From NCBI RefSeq assembly GCF_025860405.1, contig NZ_CP063785.1:1488001-1552000 (forward strand): a stretch of DNA of 64,000 nucleotides. Reading direction: 5' to 3'. A program made the translations under genes and the position numbers. The notes under the pieces were generated by a model, which ran no database searches, was not told the DNA's origin, and saw only the letters and a list, made by a program, of their open reading frames with translations. The DNA is from Tolypothrix sp. PCC 7712 (GTDB lineage: Bacteria; Cyanobacteriota; Cyanobacteriia; Cyanobacteriales; Nostocaceae). This document shows positions 1 to 8,969 of the stretch, piece by piece (position 1 is the stretch's first letter; every line of letters starts with the position of its first letter).

Positions 1-282
1 CATAAATCCATTATTAAATCCCCAATTTAAGTACAAATTTTTTTCAATTTGGTACAGGTGTAGTATTCAGTAAATAAATACAAGTGTCCATATATACGGA
101 GATATCATGATGTTTAAAAGAATAGGAAACCAGGGTGTAAGGGTGTATGGGTATAGGGGTGTATGGGAAAGAATTAACCTGAGAATTAAGATACAAATTA
201 CTCAAAAACTCTGTTGATTTCTCCCTAAACCCTCACACCCCCACACCCGCAATAGATTCTGAGTAATAACAGGAAAAACAAT
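1..282. other. Left-edge non-coding stretch with short tandem repeats
   Basis: No convincing gene is visible. The stretch is AT-rich, and about 132-167 holds imperfect direct repeats of a GGGTGTA(T/A)GGG-like unit, a common intergenic repeat style in filamentous cyanobacteria. It may carry the promoter of the downstream plus-strand operon, but I cannot pick out convincing -35/-10 boxes. Confidence 0.4.
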
Positions 283-528
283 GTGTATAGGAGAGAGAAA
301 TATACAAAAACATCTCTTGATGGTGCAACTGAAACAATAGAAACAGAAGAAAAAAATTCATCAGGGTTGTTAGAATTTTGTGCAGCCATTATCGCAATTA
401 CTCTCTCAATATTGACAGCCACTTTAATTTTGCAAAGTGTTAATCATGCCAGTAGTACTAGAGGATTGGATAAGCCAATCAACCAATCTGAGAAATATTT
501 GTCAGAAGATCCGATCAGCCACAATTAG
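283..528 (+). CDS. Possible small single-pass membrane protein
   Basis: This 81-codon ORF starts with GTG. Its N-terminus is charged and polar, and residues about 28-52 form a strongly hydrophobic stretch that would make one membrane helix. It overlaps the start of the next gene by about 80 nt in another frame, so either it is a coupled small gene or it is spurious. A purine-rich run lies just upstream, but no unambiguous ribosome-binding site is seen. I do not recognise the family. The membrane segment is the only reason to keep it. Confidence 0.25.
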   Translation: MYRREKYTKTSLDGATETIETEEKNSSGLLEFCAAIIAITLSILTATLILQSVNHASSTRGLDKPINQSEKYLSEDPISHN

Positions 529-1264
529 CGATCGCACATGGTATGAGTGGGAGCGATTAGCAGGAGCTTGTTACGCGCAAGGCAAGAAAATCTGCACTCG
601 TCAGTACACACAAGAGCAGACAAAGATGCTGTTATGTTTGGCATGGTTGAGAAGGCATCACCCACGCTGCAAAGTGACTTATCGGAGCTTGAGAGATTAT
701 TTCCAGGCTAATGAATACAAATTAGAGGAGGTATTTGACAAGTATTGCGAACAGGTCAACTCTGGTGAAACTTTTGTAGCCAATGAAGTTACACAACAAC
801 CTAAAAAAATAGCTTTAAGTGAGGTGAAAAATTGTTGTAACCGGATTATTAACCGGGAGATTTCCAGGAATTGCTGGGCAAGTTGGAAGCAGTATTTAGG
901 AATTGCAAAGTATGAAAAGTTTATAGATGAAGGGAAAGGCACATTGCTAACATACATGGCTTGTTGGCGACACGATCATCCCACTCAACGATTTCCCTCA
1001 GTAAATCAATTGCTAGTAATGATGAGAAATTGGTCACGCAGAGCAATGAGTATAGAAACAGCATCAAGCGCTCTGATGTTGCATCAATGGCAAATGCAGG
1101 GATGCAAGGGGAGAGATTTACACAAATACTTGGCTGCATGTGGCTACAAAGTCTCACCTCGCACATTGTACAAGTGGGGAGATTTTAGTAAACGAAGGCA
1201 TTATTCGGTTTCTGAGTTAGCAAAGTGGAAAGAAAAAGCTTCAAAAAGGTTAGGAGTGGCATGA
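446..1264 (+). CDS. Hypothetical protein with HTH-like C-terminus, first gene of island operon
   Basis: The protein is about 272 residues, basic, rich in Trp, Tyr, Cys and Arg, and not recognised as a named family. The GTG-initiated frame is open from 437, but the ATG at 446 (Met-Pro-Val-Val) is the more natural start. Near the C-terminus, about residues 215-245, the pattern of a short helix, Gly-Tyr turn and Ser-Pro-Arg-Thr-Leu-Tyr-Lys-Trp helix resembles a helix-turn-helix, so a DNA-binding role is possible. It begins a co-oriented, partly overlapping series ending with an FtsK-like ATPase and a nuclease, which suggests a mobile-element or plasmid-maintenance function. That role is inferred from context only. 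Confidence 0.6.
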   Translation: MPVVLEDWISQSTNLRNICQKIRSATISDRTWYEWERLAGACYAQGKKICTRQYTQEQTKMLLCLAWLRRHHPRCKVTYRSLRDYFQANEYKLEEVFDKYCEQVNSGETFVANEVTQQPKKIALSEVKNCCNRIINREISRNCWASWKQYLGIAKYEKFIDEGKGTLLTYMACWRHDHPTQRFPSVNQLLVMMRNWSRRAMSIETASSALMLHQWQMQGCKGRDLHKYLAACGYKVSPRTLYKWGDFSKRRHYSVSELAKWKEKASKRLGVA

Positions 1265-1359
1265 TTCGATTACTAGATGTATTCAACAATGTTTTAGCTT
1301 TCACAATTAATTTTGTGTTGTGCGGAGAATACTGTAATTATTGCTAAGGAATATAAATT

Positions 1360-1884
1360 ATGGCACGTAGAGGCTCGGAATTAATAGTACCAACAGAAGA
1401 GACATCAGTACAGACTTCATCGAAGGCAATTACTAGAAGTAAAAAAACCGAAATTACTACTCATAATCAACAAGCTTCAGCACAGGCTATTGAGGAGTTA
1501 GAGATTGCCTATGACTTTGATTTAAGAATAGCAATCATTCAAAAGTTAGTACAAAATAAACAGGTCATTCTTCAGTTGAAGGATAAAGAACGTCAAATTG
1601 CAGAAGCACTAGAACTAGCTAGATTGGAAGCTATTGAAATAGCGCGTGAAGAGGGAAAACAACAAGCCAGAGGTAAGATAGCCCAAAAAAAGGCTCAACA
1701 AAAAGCTGCAACACAACAGCACTTTATTGATGTGGAATTACCACAACTTATTGATAGCTGTGATTATCTGCCTTATGAAACCATGAAACAAACTATTAAT
1801 GAGTTTGCATCTCGTTTAGGTGTGGAATTGGAGTGGAGGGATTTATCCGATGGACAATTCGAGTGCATCCCCAGTATCGGCTGA
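1360..1884 (+). CDS. Hypothetical coiled-coil protein of island operon
   Basis: This 174-residue protein has a polar N-terminus rich in Ser, Thr and Gln (about 1-45). A long charged helical segment follows (about 50-125), with many Glu, Lys, Ala and Gln residues typical of a coiled coil, and then a shorter C-terminal domain. The ATG at 1360 follows a purine-rich stretch. Its 3' end overlaps the following gene by about 35 nt, so translation is probably coupled. No catalytic motif is visible and I do not recognise the family. It may be a structural or partner protein for the ATPase encoded downstream. Confidence 0.6.
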   Translation: MARRGSELIVPTEETSVQTSSKAITRSKKTEITTHNQQASAQAIEELEIAYDFDLRIAIIQKLVQNKQVILQLKDKERQIAEALELARLEAIEIAREEGKQQARGKIAQKKAQQKAATQQHFIDVELPQLIDSCDYLPYETMKQTINEFASRLGVELEWRDLSDGQFECIPSIG

Positions 1885-2362
1885 AGTTCTTGAGTTTATC
1901 GATACGGTAAATCAGGGTAAAGGATTTGCCCAGATCACCGAAATCATCAGTGCAGAAGTACAGCGCCAAATCGAAAACCAATTGTTAGAGTTCCAAAGTG
2001 CGATTGCCCAATCAAATTTGGCAGCAATTGAGGTGATGTCGCAGGAGTTGGAGAAGATCAAGCTGGAATCAGCAACACTCAGCGGGGTGATGGAGAGATT
2101 AACAGCCGCCGTCGCCCCAGATCTACCACCAACTGCTGATGAAGTCGTTAGCTTCCAACAGGCAATTAACAACTTAGAAAGGTATGGCAACATCATTCCC
2201 TCGCAAGCTGATATTTTAGCTGCTCAATTAAGAGTTAAAAACGGTCGTGCATGGTCATTAGTTTGGCAGTCATTAGCAAAGATGTTGATTAAAAAATTGG
2301 AGAAAAGGTTTTGCAAACAGCCCACTTACACCGAGCATATTGGTGCTACGAAAACAATTTAG
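1850..2362 (+). CDS. Hypothetical helical protein of island operon
   Basis: This is a protein of about 170 residues. The frame is open from a GTG at 1820, but the ATG at 1850 (Met-Asp-Asn-Ser) fits better and shortens the overlap with the upstream gene to about 35 nt. Residues about 25-90 are rich in Glu, Gln, Ala and Leu and likely form helices. A segment with consecutive prolines (about 90-96) separates a second helical part. No enzyme motif is seen. It overlaps the next gene at its 3' end, so it belongs to the same transcription unit. The function is unknown. Confidence 0.55.
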   Translation: MDNSSASPVSAEVLEFIDTVNQGKGFAQITEIISAEVQRQIENQLLEFQSAIAQSNLAAIEVMSQELEKIKLESATLSGVMERLTAAVAPDLPPTADEVVSFQQAINNLERYGNIIPSQADILAAQLRVKNGRAWSLVWQSLAKMLIKKLEKRFCKQPTYTEHIGATKTI

Positions 2363-2712
2363 GAATAGCCAAAATTCATTATCCTGCTTTGGGGATATTT
2401 GCCATATTATTTGAGAATGGCATTCCTAAAATCAATGTCAATTTTCTAGATAAAAAGGAATTCTCTTATTATTGGCAACAATACAAAAAACTAGGAATAA
2501 CTTTACATTTGGGGATGAGAGTCGGCATAGATACTGAATTAGTCAGGGTCAGGCAAAAGGATAATCTTGTTACTTTTCCTGATATTAATCTGGAAATTAA
2601 GTTAGAAGAAAATTGTCGTTATTTTCGCCCACTAAATGGAGAATGGACGGAGTTTCAAGACGATGTATTTGTAGAGTATCAACCTTGCGATTCATTAATT
2701 AATGTAAGTTAG
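2311..2712 (+). CDS. Hypothetical small protein of island operon
   Basis: This 133-residue ORF starts with TTG right after a GGAGAAAAGG stretch that could serve as a ribosome-binding site. It overlaps the preceding gene by about 50 nt. There is no earlier in-frame ATG, and the next in-frame Met lies about 68 residues in, so the TTG start is the best guess. The sequence alternates aromatic and acidic residues and looks like a compact globular alpha/beta domain. It is not recognised. It sits 2 nt before the following gene, so the two are clearly co-transcribed. Confidence 0.5.
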   Translation: MQTAHLHRAYWCYENNLGIAKIHYPALGIFAILFENGIPKINVNFLDKKEFSYYWQQYKKLGITLHLGMRVGIDTELVRVRQKDNLVTFPDINLEIKLEENCRYFRPLNGEWTEFQDDVFVEYQPCDSLINVS

Positions 2713-2714
2713 TC

Positions 2715-3386
2715 ATGCCAAAAGCAAAACCCCCAGAATCACATAAAAATGGCGCATTGAGTCTGTCTGACTTAAGTGGTGATGTTAGCAAGGCAATTGT
2801 CTTCAGTGATTCTCATTTTGGTTTGGAATCAGCTGTGTGGGATAATGCTCAACGCATTGCTGATATGTTGCCTGTTGACATTAAAGTCTTTGGTGATTTG
2901 ACCGAAGAAGATGTAGCTTCGGCAGTAGAAAAAGCTAAAGGAGCAGAGTTCCAAGCGAAAAACTGGACTGAATATTCAACAGCTATTAGTCGCTACCTCA
3001 AAGCTTTGTATAAGGTCAGAGAAAAGCAAGCAGAAGTTAGTGAAAATGTGGCTGAGGCGAGAGTACAACAAGCCGAATTAGAAAAGTCTTTGGGGACATC
3101 TTTAGCTAATTTAGAATCAAAATTTAGACAGATTGTGGGTGGTTCTCGTTCCGCGATCGCTAGTGTACAGGATGATTTAGAAATCAGTTTGGGACGAATT
3201 GCCTCACAGTACTCAGAAGGAAAAGCGAAAAAACAAGAGAAACTGAATACTGAAACTACTAAGAAACAACCAACTCCTTACGAAGAACAAACAGCTTCTT
3301 TAGTTGATAGATTCCGCCAATTGAGAGAAGCCAGATATGAAGGTGCATCCTTTGGGATTACACAACGAATTAAAAAGGCGGAGTAA
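2715..3386 (+). CDS. Hypothetical coiled-coil protein of island operon
   Basis: This 223-residue soluble protein has an N-terminal part (1-75) that looks globular. A long helical, Gln/Glu/Lys-rich region (about 85-150) probably forms a coiled coil, and the C-terminal tail is charged. Its stop codon overlaps the start of the next small membrane protein by one base, a sign of tight translational coupling. No known domain is recognised. In this position it could be an accessory factor for the FtsK/HerA-like ATPase two genes downstream, but that is inferred from gene order only. Confidence 0.55.
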   Translation: MPKAKPPESHKNGALSLSDLSGDVSKAIVFSDSHFGLESAVWDNAQRIADMLPVDIKVFGDLTEEDVASAVEKAKGAEFQAKNWTEYSTAISRYLKALYKVREKQAEVSENVAEARVQQAELEKSLGTSLANLESKFRQIVGGSRSAIASVQDDLEISLGRIASQYSEGKAKKQEKLNTETTKKQPTPYEEQTASLVDRFRQLREARYEGASFGITQRIKKAE

Positions 3387-3601
3387 TGTCACAAATTTGT
3401 CGGCTTTTAACGAGTATATGTGGTTTTTTGGTGGCATCAGCCCTCGCACAATTAATTAGTTTATTACCCTGGTCATTTTTAGTTATAGGAGTAGCAGCAG
3501 TCATCACCTATTCCAAGGGGAAAACTGATAACTCCATGCTTTTACAAGTTATTGCTATTGGATTAGCTTTTGGGTGGATGAAATGTTACTTTGCTGGTTA
3601 A
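3386..3601 (+). CDS. Small two-helix membrane protein
   Basis: This 71-residue protein is mostly hydrophobic. It has two clear membrane segments (about 8-28 and 30-42) joined by a short turn, and a further hydrophobic stretch near the C-terminus. Its start overlaps the stop of the upstream gene, and its end overlaps the ATPase start by 28 nt, so the three are translated as a unit. It could be the membrane partner of the ATPase. The family is unknown. Confidence 0.55.
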   Translation: MSQICRLLTSICGFLVASALAQLISLLPWSFLVIGVAAVITYSKGKTDNSMLLQVIAIGLAFGWMKCYFAG

Positions 3602-5154
3602 AAATTGCCACTAGTGGTTTGACTGCTTTAGTGCTAACTTTATCGGCTAACCCGAAAAACCTCAAGTTGTTCCCACCCGCAAATATTGCGGCGATCGCTT
3701 TGGCTAGTTATGCGGGTATCGAACTGAGAAAGCTAGAGAAATATTACCAAGATAAAGAGCGATGTGAGGATATGTTGGCTGCTCTTAAAGATACTCAAGC
3801 AGAAGAACAACTGCAATTTCTCTCGTCCGCAGCCCACAGAAAGCGTGAAAATGAGGATGCAGATAAGCGTACCCAAAGACAATTAAACCTGTTGCAAAAA
3901 ACAGCACCACTGTTTAGTGAAGTTCTCAATCTCACCGGACAGAATGGTGCCGTAGAACGCATGGCTTTGGGGATGATCCAGAATGGAGAACCATTGGGTA
4001 ATGTTCTGTTGGCAGCTTCCGAAGCCGAAATGCAATTGGAACAAGCTAAACTGCAAGCCCAAATTCATCAACGACAGTTAGAATTACAAGTCAAGCAAGT
4101 ACAACAGCTTAAAAGCGCTGAAGTAACTCCTGTTAGTGCTACCTCAACCTCAGCACCACAAATAGCAAACTCGTCAAAGATTGATGGTTTAAAAAAAGCT
4201 GCAACAGTTGTTGGGCTGACAACTCAATGTTTGGGGGTAGACATTGCCCCCAGCTACGAAAGGTTAATTTTCTCTATTAGAACTGAGGATTTTCAATTAA
4301 TTCCCAAATTTAAAGCTGCATCTAAACTAGCTTTGGGTATCACTGATAAAGAAGATTTACCCTTCTATATTTATGCTCCTGAACAAATAGCAGTAGAAGT
4401 GGCTTTAAAACCAGAAGACCGCACCTACTATAACTTCCCCCTTAAGCATTGGAATCAAGGATCGCGCCTGATTATTTTGGGTCTATCTCTTGATGGCGAA
4501 GTGATAATTGATTTAGCTAGTGAAGACACACCCCAATTGTTAGTGGTCGGTACAACTGGCTCTGGGAAGTCTAACTTCTTTCGCGCTGCTGCTTACTGTC
4601 TGCTCATGCAAGGTGCACGAGTTGATGTCTGTGGTGGTAAAGTCAGCGATTACGAAGATTTTGCTGACCGTTTCCCTCAGATCACGATGAACGATATGGG
4701 AAAAACTTTTGAGTTTGTTGGTGAGTATTTTCAAGAATGCGTCAGCAGAAACTCTATGACTAAGGCTGAACTAGACCAACAACAGCCCTGGGTATTGTTC
4801 ATTGATGAGTATAAAGGTACTGTTCCCCTCGATGATCCGCGACGCAAAACTTACGATCAGCAGTTGTGTGAAGTTGGTCGCCGGGGGAGAGGGCTAAAGA
4901 TTCATGTTGTTATCGGTTTACAACGTGCAGCCAAGAGAGGAAAGGAAGATCCCCAAGGTTTACCCCCAGATTTACGCGATAACTTACCTTGTCGCATTGC
5001 GTTTCGTTGTGTTGATGCTACTAGTGGTCGGATGATTTTAATGCGCCGAGAGGAGGCGGTTACTTCATTGCAAGGTCGCGGTGACGGTATTGTGCAATCT
5101 GGTTTGCTAGATAAAAGATTTCAGGCTTATCGATTCGAGACTATTCCAGCTTAA
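3574..5154 (+). CDS. FtsK/HerA-type P-loop ATPase with N-terminal membrane segments
   Basis: This 526-residue protein starts with hydrophobic helices (about 5-22 and 35-50). A coiled-coil region with many Gln, Glu and Arg follows (about 55-190). The C-terminal motor domain has a Walker A motif GTTGSGKS at about 326-333 and a Walker B VLFIDEY at about 408. The later Arg-Gly-rich segment (VGRRGRG) and the IGLQRA motif are like those of FtsK, TraD or HerA pumps that move DNA. It overlaps the membrane protein before it and lies 25 nt ahead of a nuclease gene. The pairing of ATPase and nuclease suggests DNA transfer, plasmid partition or defence. It is shorter than a chromosomal FtsK and lacks the gamma domain, so it is not the cell-division protein. 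Confidence 0.8.
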   Translation: MDEMLLCWLKIATSGLTALVLTLSANPKNLKLFPPANIAAIALASYAGIELRKLEKYYQDKERCEDMLAALKDTQAEEQLQFLSSAAHRKRENEDADKRTQRQLNLLQKTAPLFSEVLNLTGQNGAVERMALGMIQNGEPLGNVLLAASEAEMQLEQAKLQAQIHQRQLELQVKQVQQLKSAEVTPVSATSTSAPQIANSSKIDGLKKAATVVGLTTQCLGVDIAPSYERLIFSIRTEDFQLIPKFKAASKLALGITDKEDLPFYIYAPEQIAVEVALKPEDRTYYNFPLKHWNQGSRLIILGLSLDGEVIIDLASEDTPQLLVVGTTGSGKSNFFRAAAYCLLMQGARVDVCGGKVSDYEDFADRFPQITMNDMGKTFEFVGEYFQECVSRNSMTKAELDQQQPWVLFIDEYKGTVPLDDPRRKTYDQQLCEVGRRGRGLKIHVVIGLQRAAKRGKEDPQGLPPDLRDNLPCRIAFRCVDATSGRMILMRREEAVTSLQGRGDGIVQSGLLDKRFQAYRFETIPA

Positions 5155-5179
5155 TTTTTACTTTTACACCTCTAATTGT

Positions 5180-5815
5180 ATGCTGCCTTCCAAGTTTGCT
5201 GAAGCTGCTGGCTTTCCTGCCTACTGGCACGAAAGTGACTTACAAAAATATATTAGCGATCGCTTGAAAGAGCGCGGATTCCAAACTCATCTGGAAGTCC
5301 AAGCCAATGGAGGACGAGCCGATATAGTCACGAATTGGCAAGGTGGAGCAATCATCGAGTGTAAAAAATATCTCGATCGCAATACTGTTTATCAAGCTGT
5401 TGGGCAACTCAACCTTTACGGCTTGAACAATACACACAAACTGATTGTCATGGGATTTGTCACACCTGATGCGCGTGAGCAATCATCAGCGCTCAAGACT
5501 GCCTTAATGGTTGAGCAAAATCCCCGTATACAAGTTGTGTTTGTTAACCTTGAGTCAGAGTGGCTTCCTGGTGGTAAAGTGCGAATTGGGTTTGGGAATC
5601 TCAAGTTTTGGAATTTTCGGCTGACTCAACTACCTAACTTTCAAGATTGGCGTTGGTGGTTGAATGTGGCTCAAGCTCATCCTCTGATTTTGATTTTGGC
5701 AGGCTCTTTGTTTTTGGGGGTATTGCCAGAGATCTCAAAACTCACTTCTGCTACTTCCAGTCATACGAGCAATTCTGTTAAATGGATGCAGAATGCAGAA
5801 TTTATTAGGCGTTAA
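5180..5815 (+). CDS. PD-(D/E)XK-type nuclease with C-terminal membrane helix
   Basis: In this 211-residue protein, residues about 22-80 carry a restriction-endonuclease-like core: a helix with GGRADIV (the acidic residue), then AIIECKK (the E-x-K pair), then a Gln-containing helix (AVGQLNLYG), as in Mrr/Holliday-resolvase-type nucleases. A hydrophobic stretch near residues 170-187 could anchor it to the membrane. It begins 25 nt after the FtsK-like ATPase and ends the operon. It may process the DNA moved by the ATPase or act against foreign DNA. The nuclease fold is well supported by motifs; the biological role is not. Confidence 0.7.
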   Translation: MLPSKFAEAAGFPAYWHESDLQKYISDRLKERGFQTHLEVQANGGRADIVTNWQGGAIIECKKYLDRNTVYQAVGQLNLYGLNNTHKLIVMGFVTPDAREQSSALKTALMVEQNPRIQVVFVNLESEWLPGGKVRIGFGNLKFWNFRLTQLPNFQDWRWWLNVAQAHPLILILAGSLFLGVLPEISKLTSATSSHTSNSVKWMQNAEFIRR

Positions 5816-6050
5816 CCAATCGTGTGGGAAGTCCCTATATTTAACGAAGTGAAATAGGTTCTGCGATAGCATCATGTAGGGGGAGCATATCAACTTTGTT
5901 AGAACAAAAGAACTAACAGTACCTACAGCCTATGACCGCCAGAAAAAAATGTGTCCCACTCAGACAACCTGCTCGAAATTCGGCAGGCGATCGCACAGCC
6001 TAACTGAACAGGGAGAAGAATTAGATGATAGCGTTAGCATAAACAGTTAT

Positions 6051-7589
6051 TTAGACAGGTATATTTAATGCTATACCGATGAACAAATTCCCCAATTCCT
6101 TTGGTTCTAATTTATGCAACCCACCTCCATAAACCCGACCCCCAGAAATTAGAGCCTCTTGAGAAATATCATTAAGACTCAACCATAAATCTTGTTTTAG
6201 TGAAGGTTGACTGGTCAGCGCATCAGCCAAAATGGTCTTGGGATATAGCATCAAGTAAACATTTGCCGCGATCGCATTAGAATTATTCAAGATAAAACGA
6301 AAAGCTTTTCCCCGACTGCTATTAGTACGTCCCATATAGGTGCAAAGATAGGGAGCAGGAGAACGATTTTCCTGGGAGTACCAAGGATTACGATGCTTGC
6401 AGAGGTAGTGGGAACTCATACCAGTTTCTATCCCCATCTGGAGATATTTCCACAATGTAGGGTAGCTGTTTTCTATTTCAGATACAGGTAAATTACAATC
6501 CAGTAAAAATAATTGCTGCTCTAAAATAGGATTACCGAGAGCATCGGCACTGATTTCATCTAATAGTAAATATCGGGGACTGGGTAGAATCGGCTTTAGG
6601 AAATAAGCAGGAATTTGGTGAGCAATCGCTTGCTCTTTAGTAAGTATAAAGAAATTATTCGCTCCCGTTGCCAGTCCGCGTTTTATAGTGAATAAATCTT
6701 TTAATTGATATCGTTGTAAATTAAAGTTTATCGCTTCAATTGTCGAGCCAATCGTCGTCCACTTCACAGTATTGTGTAATATTTCTGATGAAATATACTT
6801 TCTCTCATTAGGTGTAGTAAGACTACCACCGTAGGAAAACTCGACTGTATGATTTTTTGATGGCAAGGTTTTCTGAAACCAAACAATCGCACTTGATACT
6901 AATGCGTCATCGAACTGTACATCATTGGCACAAAACCGATGGACGCGCAATAGTGTGACTTTATTCAGTAAATAATCCTTTATTTGCTGCCCATAATTTA
7001 CATCCATAAACCCACTGGGTATTAACCAGCCAGCGATGCCATCTTTTGCCATCCAAGCATCTGCAATACATAAAAAATGGCAATACAAACTAGCCAACTG
7101 GCTGAGTTTCACCCCAGCTATATTTTGACTTTGATTTTGTAATCTCAATTTATCGCTGCGAGTTAAATGATGGTGACGAACATAGGGGGGATTGCAAATT
7201 ATCAAGTTTGCTTTTTTATCTTGATTTTCAGGTGGTATCGCTTTTGTAAAGTCGTTAATATTAAGTTGTAATGGTGTATTCTTCCATAATGAAATCGCCT
7301 CATTCCCGTAGTGCGAATCAATTTCATAACCTACGGCTGTTCCGATTTGTGATTGAGGAAATAGTTGCAGCAGTGCGGAATAAAAGGAGCCTGTACCAAA
7401 TGCAGGATCAAGAAACCTGATGTTTTGATTTTGTGGCAATAAACTCTTCGCATATTCCACAATTGCGCTTGCTAATTCTATCGGCGTTGCAAATTGACCA
7501 AGCTTGTTGCGTTCAATTTGAGTTTTAGCAGCATCAAGTTGAGTCTGTCGCTTTACTCTCGTTTCTTCCGTTAATTGAGTAATATTCAT
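6051..7589 (-). CDS. Type II N6-adenine DNA methyltransferase (Eco57I-like class)
   Basis: This 512-residue enzyme transfers methyl groups from S-adenosylmethionine to adenine in DNA. Motif I is visible as FLDPAFGTGSFY near residue 64. The catalytic motif IV is NPPY (about residues 133-136), followed by VRHHH, as in Eco57I/TaqI-type gamma methylases. The C-terminal part should be the target-recognition region. Its ATG overlaps the end of the upstream endonuclease gene by 4 nt (ATGA), so the two make one operon with the endonuclease first. The expected role is to protect the host sites cut by the neighbouring endonuclease. The site is not readable from the sequence, but the partner's family suggests GTCGAC. 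Confidence 0.85.
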   Translation of the reverse strand: MNITQLTEETRVKRQTQLDAAKTQIERNKLGQFATPIELASAIVEYAKSLLPQNQNIRFLDPAFGTGSFYSALLQLFPQSQIGTAVGYEIDSHYGNEAISLWKNTPLQLNINDFTKAIPPENQDKKANLIICNPPYVRHHHLTRSDKLRLQNQSQNIAGVKLSQLASLYCHFLCIADAWMAKDGIAGWLIPSGFMDVNYGQQIKDYLLNKVTLLRVHRFCANDVQFDDALVSSAIVWFQKTLPSKNHTVEFSYGGSLTTPNERKYISSEILHNTVKWTTIGSTIEAINFNLQRYQLKDLFTIKRGLATGANNFFILTKEQAIAHQIPAYFLKPILPSPRYLLLDEISADALGNPILEQQLFLLDCNLPVSEIENSYPTLWKYLQMGIETGMSSHYLCKHRNPWYSQENRSPAPYLCTYMGRTNSSRGKAFRFILNNSNAIAANVYLMLYPKTILADALTSQPSLKQDLWLSLNDISQEALISGGRVYGGGLHKLEPKELGNLFIGIALNIPV

Positions 7590-8548
7590 ATTCCAAATAA
7601 TGCTAAATCATCAACGCGATGTTCCCATGCCCAATCAATTCCTTCTGCGGCTTCATATCCTAAATATCCGCTGTCAAAATAGCCGCAGAGAAACAAAATA
7701 AAATTGACCTCATTCCCATAGCTGCTCTTTAATTGTGCGATTTTAACTGCCTCTTCTTTCCGCCGCTTGTTGGGGTTAGTAAAATCTCCAGCAGATTTTG
7801 CTTCTATCAATAAAGGTAAATCTCCAGGCGATGATTGTAGGGGCATAATGACAGCATCTACGGGAATATTAACTTTTTTGCTACCAGATTGTAAGTTTAC
7901 TGAGATATTGAGGCGAAATGCAAAATTTCCTGGCTGTATTGTATTGAATCTTAACTCGGTTCCTCTTGCTACATATTTGTAACCGCGTGCTTCCAACCAC
8001 TCACGAATTACAGCCAGTTGTCTTTGCTCCTGAGCATTGCGGATAATTGGGTCAGCCACCGCACCACACAAACGGTCTGCAACAATTGTCGCTGCTCTAT
8101 GGATTTGTGCTTCTGTTGGGTCAATTCCAGTATCGAGCCAAGGGAAAATATCTTTATCGATTAGTTGTGCGAACACTTGGCTAATTTTCTCCAGTTCCTC
8201 ATCGATGAGCGCACTTTCCATTTTGGGTGGAATTCGTTGTTTCTCCTCCATGTTTTTGACCAAGTTGGGTAAAACATCTGCCAATCCAATAAGGCGATCG
8301 CGTGCGATGGGTGGTGCTGTCGCCATGCGGAGAATCGGCAACACTGATGGATGTTGGTGCAATATGACAGGTGCGATGTTAGTCAAATTAGCTGTCCAAA
8401 CCAGCGCTGATTCGACTTGTTGTGCGGTAATAACGCGAGTGTTACGGTATGCGCTGGGGGCAAACTGCATAAACCAGTTGTTGTACAAGTCTACCGACTG
8501 GGCTATATCCTGCTTCCATAAATGGGGTTTGTCGGCGTTAACTGGCAC
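7586..8548 (-). CDS. XamI-like type II restriction endonuclease
   Basis: This 320-residue protein resembles the XamI family. It has a helical N-terminal half and a C-terminal PD-(D/E)XK-like core with IPVDAVIMP (acidic residue) followed by LLIEAKSAGDF (E-x-K), around residues 225-255. The pairing with an Eco57I-type adenine methylase is typical of this family. XamI itself cuts GTCGAC, from memory of the family, so the site here is only a prediction. The gene is transcribed first, with the methylase overlapping its stop. It is accessory DNA in an island that also holds the ubiquitin-like operon. Confidence 0.75.
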   Translation of the reverse strand: MPVNADKPHLWKQDIAQSVDLYNNWFMQFAPSAYRNTRVITAQQVESALVWTANLTNIAPVILHQHPSVLPILRMATAPPIARDRLIGLADVLPNLVKNMEEKQRIPPKMESALIDEELEKISQVFAQLIDKDIFPWLDTGIDPTEAQIHRAATIVADRLCGAVADPIIRNAQEQRQLAVIREWLEARGYKYVARGTELRFNTIQPGNFAFRLNISVNLQSGSKKVNIPVDAVIMPLQSSPGDLPLLIEAKSAGDFTNPNKRRKEEAVKIAQLKSSYGNEVNFILFLCGYFDSGYLGYEAAEGIDWAWEHRVDDLALFGI

Positions 8549-8559
8549 TTAATACTTCC

Positions 8560-8796
8560 TCAGTTACTGGTTAATATTTGGATTTGTCTGACTAGGAGCA
8601 TGTTTTTGGAGCTTCTGTGGGAGCACGAACCCACAATAATTCCAGCATCACATTGTGGAAGAAGCAACGATTGGCTGTACTCTGACCGGGAATAGTTATT
8701 AGATATACATTCCACCAAACCAAATGCTACCAGTTCCTCGGCTGTCGGGGCAATGATTTCGGTACAAATAAACGGATGGTCGAATTCAAAAACCAT
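8560..8796 (-). CDS. Small Cys-containing hypothetical protein
   Basis: This 78-residue ORF lies between the DUF6527-like gene and the endonuclease, on the same strand. It starts with ATG and has an acidic, hydrophobic N-terminus (Phe-Glu-Phe-Asp-His) with scattered cysteines (about residues 11, 30, 49 and 58). No strong ribosome-binding site precedes it, and I do not recognise the sequence. It may be a small fourth component of the ubiquitin-like operon, a truncated gene, or spurious. Confidence 0.35.
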   Translation of the reverse strand: MVFEFDHPFICTEIIAPTAEELVAFGLVECISNNYSRSEYSQSLLLPQCDAGIIVGSCSHRSSKNMLLVRQIQILTSN

Positions 8797-8969
8797 AGTT
8801 TAAATAAACTGTCAAATACGAGCGATCACCTCCATCAAACCTTATAGCAATAAATTAGGTTCATGGAAATAAATGTAAGGTAGTTTAAGTAACCCGCAAA
8901 ATGAACTTACCCTACGAAATAGGACATCCCCGAAGAATTACAATCTGAGAGAAATTTCTCACTCACTTA

